Shown here piece by piece: positions 45,638-56,515 of a DNA stretch of 64,000 bases. How positions within the stretch are numbered: position 1 is the first letter of the stretch; every line of letters starts with the position of its first letter. Below the pieces are notes generated by a model that saw nothing but the letters and a program-made list of their open reading frames with translations, made no database searches and was not told where the DNA came from. Location of the stretch: positions 124,001-188,000 of the forward strand of contig NZ_JADWOX010000001.1 in NCBI RefSeq assembly GCF_016135805.1, written 5' to 3'. Made by a program: the position numbers and the translations under genes. The stretch is from Caulobacter hibisci. GTDB taxonomy: Bacteria; Pseudomonadota; Alphaproteobacteria; Caulobacterales; Caulobacteraceae.

Positions 45638-47077
45638 ATGCACCTTCAAGAGACCCAAGCCTGGATCGCCGCCGGATTGACGGCCCTGATCGGGCTGATC
45701 ACCTACCTGAAGTGCCGAGGGCAGGGGCGCGGGGCCGAAGGGGGGAACAAGGAGTTCTTCCTGGCGGGCGGCGGCCTGTCGTGGCTGTTCGTCGCCGGCT
45801 CGATCACCATCACCAACCTCAGCACCGACCAGCTGGTCGGCATGAACGGCAACCAGATGGCCCTGCTGGCCTGGTGGGAGCTGTCGGGCGTGGTCGGCCT
45901 GTCGATCCTGGCCTGGGTGTTCCTGCCGATCTACTACAAGCACAACTGCACGACCGTGACCGAGCTTCTGGAGAAGAAGTACGGCAATGTCGGCGTGCGC
46001 TCGACCATCGGCACGATCTTCCTGATCGGCAACGTCGTCATCTACCAGCCGATCATGCTCTACACGGGCGCGCTGATGATGAAGTCGATGTTCGGGCTCG
46101 AGATCCCGATCATGGTGCTGGCCCTGGCCTTCGCCGTGGCCGGTTCGCTCTACGCCATCTTCGGCGGCCTGCGCGCCGTGGCCGTGACCGACACCTACAG
46201 CGGCATCCTGCTGCTGGCCATGTGCATGCTGGTGGTCTTCCTGTCACTGAAGGCGATCGGCTTCGACTTCAGCGGCATCCCGGCCGAGCGCCTGACCATG
46301 ATCGGCGGCAACGACTCGCCGCTGCCCTGGCACGTGCTGCTGACCGGCATGATCTTCATCCAGATGTTCTACTGGTCGACCAACCAGACCATCACCCAGC
46401 GGGCCATGGCCGCGCCGAACCTGAAGGAGGCCCAGAAGGGCGTCTTCGCCGCCACCGTCGTGCGCCTGCTGATCGTGCCGCCGATGGTCGTGATCCCCGG
46501 CATCGTCTCGTACAAGCTGTTCGGCCACCTGGGCGACGCCGCCTACGGCAAGATCGTCTGGCACGTCCTGCCCAACTGGATGTCGGGCATCTTCGCCGCC
46601 GCCATCGCCTCGGCCGTGCTGGCCCACTTCGCCAGCGTGCTGAACTCGTCGGCCGCGCTCTATGTCTGCGACATCCACGAGAAGTACATCAACCCCAAGC
46701 CCAACGTGCCGCGCCTGAGCATGCTGGTCAGCATCGGGTTCGTGATCCTCTCGCTGCTCCTGGTGCCGATCTATGACGGCGCCGACAGCATCATCAACCT
46801 GGTCCAGAAGCTGAACGGCCTGACCAGCATGCCCGTGCTGTCGGTGTTCATCGTCGGCCTGCTGTTCCGCAATGTCGACGCCCGCGCGGCCATCGCCGGC
46901 CTCGTGTTCGGCGTGGCGCTGTACGCCGTGTTCAGCTTCGGCTGGGCGCCGCTGCACTACATCCACATGATGTTCATCACGCTGTGGACCACGGTGGCGT
47001 TCTCGCTGCTGCTCAACCGCGTGGTCTTCGGCAAGCGGGCCGAGTTCATCCTCACCCGCAAGCCCGCCGCCGCCTGA
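45638..47077 (+). CDS. sodium:solute symporter (SLC5/SSS family), probable galactoside or sugar transporter
   Basis: The 479-residue product is an inner-membrane transporter with about 12-13 hydrophobic helices. SSS-family marks include GNKEFFLAGGGLSWLFVAGSITITNLSTDQLVGMNG near the N terminus, AGSLYAIFGGLRAVAVTDTYSG in the middle, and FYWSTNQTITQRAMAAPNLKEAQKG. The last two match the SGLT-like sugar subgroup. It probably moves galactosides or galactose with Na+ from the periplasm to the cytoplasmic GH36 and GH42 enzymes. It lies 49 nt after the esterase gene and ends the operon; a terminator follows. Confidence 0.92.
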   Translation: MHLQETQAWIAAGLTALIGLITYLKCRGQGRGAEGGNKEFFLAGGGLSWLFVAGSITITNLSTDQLVGMNGNQMALLAWWELSGVVGLSILAWVFLPIYYKHNCTTVTELLEKKYGNVGVRSTIGTIFLIGNVVIYQPIMLYTGALMMKSMFGLEIPIMVLALAFAVAGSLYAIFGGLRAVAVTDTYSGILLLAMCMLVVFLSLKAIGFDFSGIPAERLTMIGGNDSPLPWHVLLTGMIFIQMFYWSTNQTITQRAMAAPNLKEAQKGVFAATVVRLLIVPPMVVIPGIVSYKLFGHLGDAAYGKIVWHVLPNWMSGIFAAAIASAVLAHFASVLNSSAALYVCDIHEKYINPKPNVPRLSMLVSIGFVILSLLLVPIYDGADSIINLVQKLNGLTSMPVLSVFIVGLLFRNVDARAAIAGLVFGVALYAVFSFGWAPLHYIHMMFITLWTTVAFSLLLNRVVFGKRAEFILTRKPAAA

Positions 47078-47093
47078 TCCGTCAGGCCGGCCC

Positions 47094-47125
47094 GGCGCGT
47101 GATCGTCACCGCACGATCACGCGCC
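47094..47125 (+). terminator. terminator of the galactoside operon
   Basis: Perfect 13-bp stem GGCGCGTGATCGT / ACGATCACGCGCC with a 6-nt loop, followed by GTCTTTCC. It lies between convergent genes. Confidence 0.8.
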
Positions 47126-47141
47126 GTCTTTCCATCGGCGC

Positions 47142-47345
47142 CTAGCGCTCGATCTTCAGGATGTCGCCCGGCTCGCAGTCGAGCACGGCGCAGATCTTCT
47201 CCAGGGTCTCGAACCGCACGCCCTTCACCTTGCCCTGCTTGAGCAGGGACAGATTGGCCTCGGTGATGCCGACCTGGACGGCCAGGTCCTTGGACTTGAC
47301 GTTCCGGTCGGCCATCACGACGCCCAGCTTCACGACGATCCGCAT
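47142..47345 (-). CDS. small XRE-type helix-turn-helix regulator
   Basis: The 67-residue product is a single HTH domain: MADRNVKSKDLAVQVGITEANLSLLKQGKVKGVRFETLEKICAVLDCEPGDIL. It starts one base inside the stop of the upstream DUF2975 gene (TGATG), so the two are co-translated. In many bacteria a DUF2975 membrane protein is paired with such a regulator, which probably controls its own operon. The wider role is unknown. Confidence 0.9.
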   Translation of the reverse strand: MRIVVKLGVVMADRNVKSKDLAVQVGITEANLSLLKQGKVKGVRFETLEKICAVLDCEPGDILKIER

Positions 47346-48028
47346 CAGACGATCTGGGCGTGGTCTTCGGCGATGCGCGAGGCGCGCACCATGATCAGGG
47401 CGATGATCGTCATGGCGACGGCGTACACGCCGCTGAGGAAGCCCGGCGCACCCTTGAACGTCGCCTTGATCACGTTCAGTTCGGTCTCGACCGGCTGGTG
47501 GGTGAGCAGCTCAACGAGACCGTCCATCAGGCTGGCGGCCGCTTGACCCAGAAGCTCCGCGAACGGGCTGGCCAGGACGAAGATCAGTCCCGCCAAGGCG
47601 AAGTGCGTCAGATGGGTCACGGTCTTGCGCTGCAGGTATCGGCCGCGGGCCAGCGAGAAGAAGCAGGCGGCCCCTTGCCCGAAGGCGTAGGCCAGGATCG
47701 CTGACGGCAGCATGACGAGGGCGATGCCCATCATCGCCGGAACGCCGCTTTTTGGCATCGAGGAGCCCGTGATCGTTTTGCATTCAGCTGATCCGGAAGG
47801 GCAGTCCTTATACGTGCTCTCGATGCTCACACTGATGTTCCGGTTTGGATCCCAGTGGAGCGGCTCGCCCGTCGTCATCGTGCGCATGATGGCCGCGAAA
47901 CAGATCACGATCACGGTCGCGAGGACCACGCTCGCCAGCCCGCAGACGCCGGCCATCAGGCCGCTGAAGCCGCGTAGGGCGATGTCCCGCCGGCCGGCGG
48001 AGTGGTTCGAGCTCGCTATGGTGGTCAT
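47345..48028 (-). CDS. DUF2975 membrane protein
   Basis: The 227-residue product has four hydrophobic segments: GVCGLASVVLATVIVICFAAIM, then GIALVMLPSAILAYAFGQGAACFF, LAGLIFVLASPFAELLG and FLSGVYAVAMTIIALIMV. A soluble loop with two Cys (DCPSGSAECKT) lies between the first two. FFSLARGRYLQRKTVTHL is the usual DUF2975 motif. Located in the inner membrane, function unknown. It forms an operon with the HTH gene. Confidence 0.85.
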   Translation of the reverse strand: MTTIASSNHSAGRRDIALRGFSGLMAGVCGLASVVLATVIVICFAAIMRTMTTGEPLHWDPNRNISVSIESTYKDCPSGSAECKTITGSSMPKSGVPAMMGIALVMLPSAILAYAFGQGAACFFSLARGRYLQRKTVTHLTHFALAGLIFVLASPFAELLGQAAASLMDGLVELLTHQPVETELNVIKATFKGAPGFLSGVYAVAMTIIALIMVRASRIAEDHAQIV

Positions 48029-48054
48029 GCCTTGCCTCGATCAATTCAGCGTAG

Positions 48055-48073
48055 ATTATCAATTCACGATAAT
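48055..48073. promoter_or_regulatory. candidate operator of the DUF2975/HTH operon
   Basis: ATTATC-AATTCAC-GATAAT is a perfect 6-bp inverted repeat in an AT-rich patch, 27-45 nt upstream of the DUF2975 start codon. It is a likely site for autoregulation by the HTH protein. Confidence 0.5.
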
Positions 48074-48150
48074 TTATCATCGTCAAGCGATGGTCGTGAT
48101 TTCTCTTTCACACTCGCCAAACCGTCACATCCGCGCGCTAATCAGCCGGC

Positions 48151-49230
48151 ATGACCCTTCTGACCCGCCGCGCCATGACGACCGCCGCCCTCGCCGGCAC
48201 CATGGGCGCCAGCATGATCCCCGCCATGGTTCGCGCCGGCGTGCGCAAGCCGATCGTGATCGCCCACCGCGGCGCATCGGGCTATCGACCCGAGCACACC
48301 CTGCTGGCCTACGGCCTGGCGGTGGACCAGGGCTGCGATTTCATCGAGCCGGACCTGGTGGTGACCAAGGACGGCCATCTGGTGGTGCGCCACGAGAACG
48401 AGATCGGCGGCACGACCGACGTCGCCTCCCGCCCCGAGTTCGCCGCCCGCAAGGCGACCAAGACCATCGACGGCGAAAGCCTGACCGGCTGGTTCACCGA
48501 GGACTTCACCCTCGCCGAGATCAAGACCCTGCGGGCCCGCGAGCGCCTGCCGCAGCTGCGCCCGGCCAGCGCCGCCTTCGACGGCCAGGCCCAGGTTCTC
48601 ACCTTCGACGAGGTGGTCGCCTTCGCCCGCGCCGAGAGCAAGCGGGTGGGCCGCACGATCGGCGTCTATCCGGAGATGAAGCACCCCAGCTACTTCGCCT
48701 CGGTCGGCCTGGCCATCGAGGGCCGGATGGTCGAGGCGCTGAAGCGCAACGACCTCAACTCCAAGACCGCCCCGGTGTTCGTGCAGTGCTTCGAGGTCGG
48801 CCCGCTGAAGACCGTGCGCCTGAAGACGCCGGCGCGCCTCGTCCTGCTGGTCGCCGGCCAGGGCGGGCCCGCCGACCTGCCGACCGTGAAATATGCCGAT
48901 CTCGTCACGCCCGAGGGCCTGAAGGGCGTGGCCGCCTATGCCGACGGCCTGGGTCCGGAGAAGACCATGGTCGTGCCGCAGGACGCCCAGACCCTGCTGC
49001 CGGCCACCTCGCTGGTCAGGGACGCCCACGCGGCGGGCCTGCTGGTCCACCCCTGGACCGTACGCGCCGAGAACTACTTCCTGCCGGCGTCCCTGCGGAA
49101 GGGCGACCCGGCCGCCGCCGACTACCTGGCCAAGGCCGGCGATGCGACGGCGGTGCTGAAGGCGCTGTACGCCGCCGGCGTCGATGGGGTGTTCAGCGAC
49201 TTCCCGGACCTGGCGGCGGCGGCGCGATGA
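48151..49230 (+). CDS. glpQ: glycerophosphodiester phosphodiesterase, periplasmic
   Basis: The 359-residue product has an export signal with a twin arginine (TRRAMTTAALAGTMGASM). The GDPD barrel follows with VIAHRGASGYRPEHTLLAYGLAVDQGCDFIEPDLVVTKDGHLVVRHE, containing the catalytic His pair and the Glu/Asp metal ligands. It hydrolyses glycerophosphodiesters to glycerol 3-phosphate and an alcohol. That product would feed the glpDK genes 13 kb away. Its 3' end overlaps the convergent gene at 49193 by 38 nt. Confidence 0.94.
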   Translation: MTLLTRRAMTTAALAGTMGASMIPAMVRAGVRKPIVIAHRGASGYRPEHTLLAYGLAVDQGCDFIEPDLVVTKDGHLVVRHENEIGGTTDVASRPEFAARKATKTIDGESLTGWFTEDFTLAEIKTLRARERLPQLRPASAAFDGQAQVLTFDEVVAFARAESKRVGRTIGVYPEMKHPSYFASVGLAIEGRMVEALKRNDLNSKTAPVFVQCFEVGPLKTVRLKTPARLVLLVAGQGGPADLPTVKYADLVTPEGLKGVAAYADGLGPEKTMVVPQDAQTLLPATSLVRDAHAAGLLVHPWTVRAENYFLPASLRKGDPAAADYLAKAGDATAVLKALYAAGVDGVFSDFPDLAAAAR

Positions 49231-49759
49231 GCTTCAGCGAGCCGACGACCCGCGCGTAGGTCAGCGGCATGTTGGTCTCGAAGCCGGTGCTGGTCAGGAT
49301 GAAGAGGCGCTTTTCCGCCAGGACGAGACGTGTCTTCATGACGATCTTCTCGTCGGCTTCGGAACGATAGGTCACGTCGCGCGCCGCGCCGCCCGCGAAG
49401 GTCGCCGGCGCGCTTTCGATCAGCCGCGCCTTCAGGTCCTCGCCGATCTGCGCCGTCATGCCGTCGAGGACGCCGTCGATCGGCAATGCGTCCTGGATGG
49501 CGCCGAGGTCGATCGCCGTGATCGTCACCTGGCCGTCGCGGTCGCGGTATTCGAGCGAGAGCGAAGCCGGCGGCGAGGCGTCTTCCTGGCGTATGGGCTC
49601 CGTCGGCAGGTCCACCGAGAAGCCGTAGGCGGTTTCGCTGTGAGCTCGCCACTGGTCGGGCATGGCGTAGGAAGGCGGCTGGGCCGTGGCCTGCGGCGCC
49701 AAGGCCAGCATCATTGTCGCCCCGATCGCGGCGGCCGCCGCACGTATCGAAAAAGACAT
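49193..49759 (-). CDS. secreted protein of unknown function
   Basis: The 188-residue product has a signal peptide (MSFSIRAAAAAIGATMMLALAPQATAQ). The mature domain reads WRAHSETAYGFSVDLPTEPIRQED, then YRDRDGQVTITAIDLGA and TRLVLAEKRLFILTSTGFE. The FSVDLP and RLF.L..TG elements recall a PsbP/DUF1795-like fold seen in many periplasmic proteins, but I cannot name the family. The start at 49759 opens the signal peptide with GGGAGC upstream. The last 38 nt overlap the end of glpQ. Confidence 0.82.
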   Translation of the reverse strand: MSFSIRAAAAAIGATMMLALAPQATAQPPSYAMPDQWRAHSETAYGFSVDLPTEPIRQEDASPPASLSLEYRDRDGQVTITAIDLGAIQDALPIDGVLDGMTAQIGEDLKARLIESAPATFAGGAARDVTYRSEADEKIVMKTRLVLAEKRLFILTSTGFETNMPLTYARVVGSLKLIAPPPPGPGSR

Positions 49760-49911
49760 GCGAAGCTCCCGTTCGCCCGACCTGCCCAGGCAGGCTGTAG
49801 CACAGCCGACAACTTGAGCGAGATCGTCGTTTTCAGTTTCGACCCGCCCGATTGTCACGCGCGGGCGTTGCAAACGGCGCATGCTGGCCCTTCCAGAACC
49901 GGGAGGCCCGC

Positions 49912-50244
49912 ATGTCCGAACCGTTCCAGCTTTCCCTCGCCCCGCGCCAACTGACCCAGACCATCAATCCGTGGTCGTGGAGCTTCGGCGACCTGTCGCT
50001 GTTCACGATCAATCTCGGCCAGTCGGGCAAGCCCGAGATCGAGGCCAGGGTACTGAACGAGGTGGGCAGCTACGGCCGCCAGATCGGCCGCATCAGCGAG
50101 GCGCTGCTGGCCCTGGTCGACTGGGCCGAGAAGCAGCCGGACGGCGCCGCGAGCCCGGCCTTCCAGGCCCTGCGCGATCAGGTCGCCCATGTGGCCCTGA
50201 TCAAGAAGGCCGTCGAGGCCGAGAAGGACGACAAGGCCGCCTAG
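49912..50244 (+). CDS. small conserved-looking protein of unknown function
   Basis: I do not recognise this 110-residue protein. It has no signal or membrane segment. A beta-rich start (FQLSLAPRQLTQTINPWSWSFGDLSLFTINLGQSG) is followed by a helical C terminus (LIKKAVEAEKDDKAA). GGGAGG lies just before the ATG at 49912. Its stop overlaps the stop of the convergent membrane protein gene by 4 nt. Confidence 0.78.
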   Translation: MSEPFQLSLAPRQLTQTINPWSWSFGDLSLFTINLGQSGKPEIEARVLNEVGSYGRQIGRISEALLALVDWAEKQPDGAASPAFQALRDQVAHVALIKKAVEAEKDDKAA

Positions 50245-50780
50245 GCGGCCTGCTTCAGGACGTGCAGGCGGTAGCCGCCGCGCAGGCCGGCGGTGAAGCA
50301 CAGCAGGGCCAGGACGCTGATGACCAGGCTAAAGCCCAGTTGCAGGGGCGAGGTCAGGGCGCTGCTCGCCTTGGCGTTGGCCAGGCCGGTGAGCATGGCC
50401 AGCAGGCCGTAGGCGGCGAACAGCAGCATCAGCAGCGGGATGAACCGCGTCTTCTTGCGCCACTGGATGAAGCCGAACAGGACGTAGGCCAGGGCGATGA
50501 TGACGCTGACGATGATGGTGGTCCAGGCGATCCCCGGCCCCATGGCGCTCATCAGGGCCTGTGTGGCTTCCGCATTGGGCTGAGAAGCGGCGCTGAGCGC
50601 CATCTGGCGGTTCATCTCGGCGACGAAGACGTCGATCCGCAGATAGAGCGTGACGGCGCCGACGGCGCTCCCGAGCGCGGTCAGCCAGGCGCCGACGGCG
50701 CCGGCGCGAGCGGCCCGCGAGGCGGCCTCTTCGTCGGGCAGCTTGGCGAACGGATTCAGGACGGTCAGCTTGTCGATCAT
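50241..50780 (-). CDS. four-helix inner-membrane protein of unknown function
   Basis: The 179-residue product has four hydrophobic segments (GAVGAWLTALGSAVGAVTLYL, TTIIVSVIIALAYVLFGFI, IPLLMLLFAAYGLLAMLTGL, LGFSLVISVLALLCFTAGLRGGY) and a short soluble loop after the first. No family is recognised. It lies downstream of the ABC exporter gene on the same strand with a 73-nt gap, so it could be co-transcribed with it. Confidence 0.8.
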   Translation of the reverse strand: MIDKLTVLNPFAKLPDEEAASRAARAGAVGAWLTALGSAVGAVTLYLRIDVFVAEMNRQMALSAASQPNAEATQALMSAMGPGIAWTTIIVSVIIALAYVLFGFIQWRKKTRFIPLLMLLFAAYGLLAMLTGLANAKASSALTSPLQLGFSLVISVLALLCFTAGLRGGYRLHVLKQAA

Positions 50781-50853
50781 TACGCACCCCCACTCACGCC
50801 CCTGAGGCGAAGCTTGGGAGCTTTCTCCGGGAGCGTGCGTCGCGTCAATCGCT

Positions 50854-52704
<1,851 letters not shown>

Positions 52705-52822
52705 CAACAGGGTCCTTGCCAAAAACGCGCGGGTTCTTTATAGCCGCGCGTCTTCGAGGGCCACCCCGCACGGCGGCGCTCACCCACATTTCACGCCGCC
52801 CTCTAGTCGGTTGGACCGCCCG

Positions 52823-53050
52823 ATGAAACAAGACATTCACCCCGACTACCACTTCATCAACGTCACCCTGACCGATGGTTCGAGCTATCAAACGCGCTCG
52901 ACCTACGGCAAGGAAGGCGCGACCCTCGCGCTCGACATCGATCCGCGCACCCACCCGGCGTGGACCGGCGGCAACGCGCAACTGATGGACCGTGGCGGCC
53001 GCGTCTCGCGCTTCAACGCCAAGTTCGCCGGTTTCACCGCGAAGAAGTAA
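52823..53050 (+). CDS. rpmE: 50S ribosomal protein L31, zinc-free type
   Basis: The 75-residue product is bL31: [20 protein letters not shown], then [26 protein letters not shown]. The zinc-binding Cys residues of the C+ type are absent, so this is the C- form. It is divergent from the ABC exporter gene and followed by a strong terminator. Confidence 0.95.
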   Translation: MKQDIHPDYHFINVTLTDGSSYQTRSTYGKEGATLALDIDPRTHPAWTGGNAQLMDRGGRVSRFNAKFAGFTAKK

Positions 53051-53079
53051 GACCGCAAGGTCTCGCCGTAAGGGCGACG

Positions 53080-53113
53080 AAAAGCCGGCTCCGCGTTTGC
53101 GGGCCGGCTTTTT
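53080..53113 (+). terminator. rpmE intrinsic terminator
   Basis: Stem AAAGCCGGC..CCGC / GCGG..GCCGGCTTT with a GTTT loop, followed by TTTTT. Confidence 0.88.
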
Positions 53114-53183
53114 CTGTATCTGGGCCTCAGATCTTGCCCCTTTGGGGGAGGGCCGGAGGGCGCGAGACTGGGCGCTGCCTGAT

Positions 53184-53348
53184 CCCTCTCCCCTTGCGGG
53201 AGAGGGTGGCCTGCGAAGCAGGTCGGGTGAGGGGTCTCTCAAAACTGAAAGCCACGTGAAGCGGTCAGGCCGGGCGCGAAGTCGGATGCCTGAGAAACCC
53301 CTCATCCGTCGGCCTTCGGCCGCCACCTTCTCCCGCAAGGGGAGAAGG
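53184..53348. repeat. paired inverted intergenic repeat, family A copy 3
   Basis: Left arm CCCTCTCCCCTTGCGGGAGA with GTGAGGGGTCTCTCA; right arm TGAGAAACCCCTCATCC with CTTCTCCCGCAAGGGGAGAA. The centre differs from copies 1 and 2 and lacks their GC-rich hairpin. Confidence 0.85.
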
Positions 53349-53904
53349 ACGCTCTTACGGGTATCGAGCGCTCTCCATCCCCGGCGAACTCGAAAAAGAA
53401 TCCAACCAAAACAATGCTCTATAACTTTCTCACCCAAACTTATCAGACGCGTCGAAACCACCCCCATACTTGAACCCATCCCAGCCATGGGGAGGGCTCT
53501 TGGTACCGGCCCAAGTTGCGGCTGTGATCGCATCGAGCGGGGCCGCTTGGGGCGTTGCGGGAAGGGCGGGTTTGCAGGATCGCTCAGAAGGCGTGATTGG
53601 GCCGTCAGCCGTTCCGTGACGCGACAAGCGGGTCGACAGGCCGGGAACGTTCAAACCGGTTCAACAGGATCAGCCGAGGCCGCGCCGGACTACCGCGGGG
53701 CTGTCGATCCTGCCCGTCCGAGGGCTAGCCGGGCCAATGGCTGAAATAGCGCCTACGCCCCCGGTCCTTCGAGCCAACGATGCGGCGGAGCGGTCAGACG
53801 AAGCCGAAACGCTAAAACCCATCACGGTCTCCGGGCTCCGCCCGGCCGCTCCGCGCCTTCCCACCCACTTTCGCGGATTTCCGCGAGAGGCCGCAAACCC
53901 ATGT

Positions 53905-54074
53905 CCCTCTCCCCTTGCGGGAGAGGGTGGCCCCCGCGAAGGCGGGGGTCGGGTGAGGGGTCTCTCAGACCTCAAAGCCGCTTGCTGTGGATAGATCGGG
54001 CGGAGCGTCCAACATCCGAGAAACCCCTCATCCGACGGCCTTCGGCCGCCACCTTCTCCCGCAAGGGGAGAAGG
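53905..54074. repeat. paired inverted intergenic repeat, family A copy 4
   Basis: Same arms as copy 3 (CCCTCTCCCCTTGCGGGAGA and CTTCTCCCGCAAGGGGAGAA). An extra CCCGCGAAGGCGGGGG hairpin inside the left arm resembles the family C arm. The right end lies 9 nt from the stop of the rhomboid gene. Confidence 0.85.
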
Positions 54075-54082
54075 ACGATCGT

Positions 54083-54667
54083 TCAGGCGGAGCGTCTGGC
54101 GCCCGTAACCCGCAGGATCAGCCCCGCCAGGATGCCCACCGCAAGGCCGCACAGATGACCCGGCTTCACCGTCCCATGGCCGCTGACGACGATGTCCAGC
54201 AGCAGGGCGACCACGATCGCCGCCCAGGCCAGGATCCGGCCCCAGCGGGAAACGCCGCCGACCGCGACCGCCAGGCCGCAGATCGCCAGATAGGCCTGGG
54301 ACGCGCCGGAGATGAACGCCTCCGGCTGGGTGACGACGGCGATCCATTGGCCCAGGGTTCCGCCCGCCAGGGCCACCAGGGCGGGCGTGAGGCGTCCCAG
54401 GCGCGCTTCGGCGGCCAGGCCCACGCCGCCGATCACCAGCACGTTCAGCAGCATGTGCGGCGGCTTGACGTGCAGCCACTGCGAGGCGACCAGCCGCCAG
54501 GCCTCAGCCCAGGTGAAATCCGATCCCTTGATCGCCCCGAAGGCCACGAGCGCGCGGGAATGCTGCTGAACCCACGGCGGCTGGCCGAGGGCGACGGCGA
54601 CCAGGATCCAGGCCAGCAGCAGGCTGGCGGCCCAGATCAGGCATGGCGAGCGATCGGTTCGGGTCAC
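54083..54667 (-). CDS. rhomboid family intramembrane serine protease
   Basis: The 194-residue product has about six membrane helices. Rhomboid marks are HMLLNVLVIGGVG (the HxxxN motif of helix 2), the nucleophile Ser in ISGASQAYLAI (about residue 122) and the catalytic His in KPGHLCGLAVG (about residue 170). The usual GxSG reads GASQ here, as in some bacterial members. It should cleave membrane proteins within the bilayer; targets are unknown. The start codon lies 39 nt after the divJ stop on the same strand. Confidence 0.85.
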   Translation of the reverse strand: MTRTDRSPCLIWAASLLLAWILVAVALGQPPWVQQHSRALVAFGAIKGSDFTWAEAWRLVASQWLHVKPPHMLLNVLVIGGVGLAAEARLGRLTPALVALAGGTLGQWIAVVTQPEAFISGASQAYLAICGLAVAVGGVSRWGRILAWAAIVVALLLDIVVSGHGTVKPGHLCGLAVGILAGLILRVTGARRSA

Positions 54668-54706
54668 TGGCTCCCCCCGAAGCCTGGAGCGACGCCCGAG
54701 CCCGCC

Positions 54707-56515
54707 TCAGCGCGGCGGGGCGAAGCGGATGACGTTCTCGCCCAGAAAGGGCTCTTCGGCGGTCGAGCCCTCGGCGGGCGGCTCGAACAGCGGCTCCATG
54801 GCGTCGGCGGTGGCCGTGGGGCTTTCCGGCGGGGCGGGAGCCGGGGCGGGCGCGGCGACGGGGTCCGGCAGCAGGATCGGCATGCGCACCGAGACGCTGG
54901 TGCCCGCGCCCAGCCGGCTTTCGACATGCATCTCGCCGCCGTGCAGTTGGGCGAAGGCGCGCACCAGCGACAGGCCAAGGCCGGTGCCCTTGGCGCGCTG
55001 GTCGACGCCGCCGGCCTGCTCGTAGGGGCGGCCCAGGCGCTCGAGGTCCTCGGGGCTGATGCCGACGCCGGTGTCGGCGACGACGATCTCCAGCATGCCG
55101 TCGTGGCCGTCGGCGGTGACCGTCACCTGGCCGCCGCGCGGGGTGAACTTCAGGGCGTTGGACACCAGGTTCAGCACGATCTGCTTCAGCGCCCGGCGGT
55201 CGGCGTCGACCTCCAGCTCGCCCGGCGGCAGCACACCGCGCAGCTGCACGCCCGCGCCGTCGGCCTGCACGCGCATCAGCCGCATGGCGGCGTTGACGGC
55301 TTCGCGGGCGTCGAACTCGCCGCGCGACAGCTCGAAGCGCTCGGCCTCGATCTTCGACATGTCGAGCACGTCGTTGATCAGGTCCAGCAGGTGGCGGCCG
55401 CTCTCGTGGATCAGTTCGGCGTATTCGCCGTAGCGGTCGGTCAGGGGGCCGAACATCCGGGCGCGCATGATGTCGGAGAAGCCCATGATGGCGTTCAGCG
55501 GCGTGCGCAGCTCGTGGCTCATATTGGCCAGGAAACGAGCGCGGCCGGCGGCCAGGTTCTCGGCCTCGGCGCGGGCCTGGTCCAGCTGCTGCAGGTGGCG
55601 GGTCTCGGCGGTGACGTCGCTCAGCACGCCGACCAGCATGCCGGGGCCGACCCGGCGCAGGATCAGGCTGAGGGTCTTTTCCGGGGCCTCGGCGGCGGCG
55701 AAGGTCAGGCTGGCCTCGCGCTCGCGCAAAGCCTGGCCAAGAGCGAAGTCGACGCGAGCGCGCTCGCCCGGCACGGCGGCCTGCGACAGGCCGTCGATCA
55801 TGATCCGATCCAGGGTCGCGCCCTCGGGGGCGACGCCGCGCACGGTGCGCACCCGGCCCTGCAGGGTGACGGCGAAGGCCAGGAACGGCAGGCCGTCGAG
55901 CAGGGTCGACAGGGCGGTCAGCTCCGACAGGTTGCGCACGTCGCGCTCCCCGGCCCGGCGATGGGTCAGCATCAGGCCGGCCGCGAGGCCGAGCCCGGTC
56001 GTGGCGACGGCCAGGAAGCCGAGGATGAAGGCGGTGGGGCCGGCGGGCGGCGGTGGGGCCAGGCCGGAAAGCTGGGCCAGCGCCGCCACGGCGCCGCCGA
56101 TCAGGGCCAGGGCCGCGCCCTCGGCCAGGCGGCGCGGGGCGGCCAGGGTCGAGGCGGCGGCGACCGGCGCCAGGCACCAGGCGCTCATCGCGCCCGAGAC
56201 GCCGCCGGTCACGGCCGCGGCCAGGGCGCCGCCGGCGGCCCAGCCGACCAGCAGCAGGGATTGGACGCGCTCGTCCTCGCTGTCGCCCAGCAGCAGGGCG
56301 GCGATGGCGGGCAGGGCGCCGGCCAGCAGGGCGACCCAGGCCGCCCAGCCGGTGGAGGACGGCACGAAGGCCACCGCCCCGCCGGCCAGCAGGGCGGCCG
56401 CCAGCCAGCCCAGACGCCAGGCGCGCGCCGTCTCCCGCCCCGACAGCGCGGGGTTGGAGAGCAGGGGGCGAAGAGCGGCTTCGTCCTGCCGAGACGGCTG
56501 CGGGTCGATGTCCAA
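54707..56515 (-). CDS. divJ: membrane sensor histidine kinase, DivJ-like
   Basis: The 602-residue product has an N-terminal block of six or so membrane helices (about residues 30-185), a PAS-like linker, and a kinase core. The H-box is FLANMSHELRTPLNAIMGFSDIMRARMFGPL (His about residue 335); the N box LVSNALKFTP, G1 VADTGVGIS and G2 KGTGLGLSLV follow. The C terminus is a Pro/Ala-rich tail. In Caulobacter, DivJ sits at the stalked pole and phosphorylates DivK and PleD to time the cell cycle. The assignment rests on the close match of the HisKA region to DivJ as I know it, and on the adjacent second kinase. Divergent from that kinase gene. Confidence 0.8.
   Translation of the reverse strand: MDIDPQPSRQDEAALRPLLSNPALSGRETARAWRLGWLAAALLAGGAVAFVPSSTGWAAWVALLAGALPAIAALLLGDSEDERVQSLLLVGWAAGGALAAAVTGGVSGAMSAWCLAPVAAASTLAAPRRLAEGAALALIGGAVAALAQLSGLAPPPPAGPTAFILGFLAVATTGLGLAAGLMLTHRRAGERDVRNLSELTALSTLLDGLPFLAFAVTLQGRVRTVRGVAPEGATLDRIMIDGLSQAAVPGERARVDFALGQALREREASLTFAAAEAPEKTLSLILRRVGPGMLVGVLSDVTAETRHLQQLDQARAEAENLAAGRARFLANMSHELRTPLNAIMGFSDIMRARMFGPLTDRYGEYAELIHESGRHLLDLINDVLDMSKIEAERFELSRGEFDAREAVNAAMRLMRVQADGAGVQLRGVLPPGELEVDADRRALKQIVLNLVSNALKFTPRGGQVTVTADGHDGMLEIVVADTGVGISPEDLERLGRPYEQAGGVDQRAKGTGLGLSLVRAFAQLHGGEMHVESRLGAGTSVSVRMPILLPDPVAAPAPAPAPPESPTATADAMEPLFEPPAEGSTAEEPFLGENVIRFAPPR

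Larger units (their letters stand above)
53114..54082. other. 969-nt region without a recognised gene
   Basis: This is the longest gap in the window. It holds two family A repeat elements (listed separately) at 53184 and 53905, with about 555 nt of unexplained sequence between them. The open frames there (for example a 74-codon frame at 53430-53654, minus strand) have no family resemblance, ribosome-binding site or codon character of the neighbours. It could hide a small RNA or a decayed gene. Confidence 0.6.

Noticed and set aside
53430..53654. 74-codon frame on the minus strand in the large gap
   Set aside because: No ribosome-binding site, no family resemblance, and a start codon (TTG) of low credibility.
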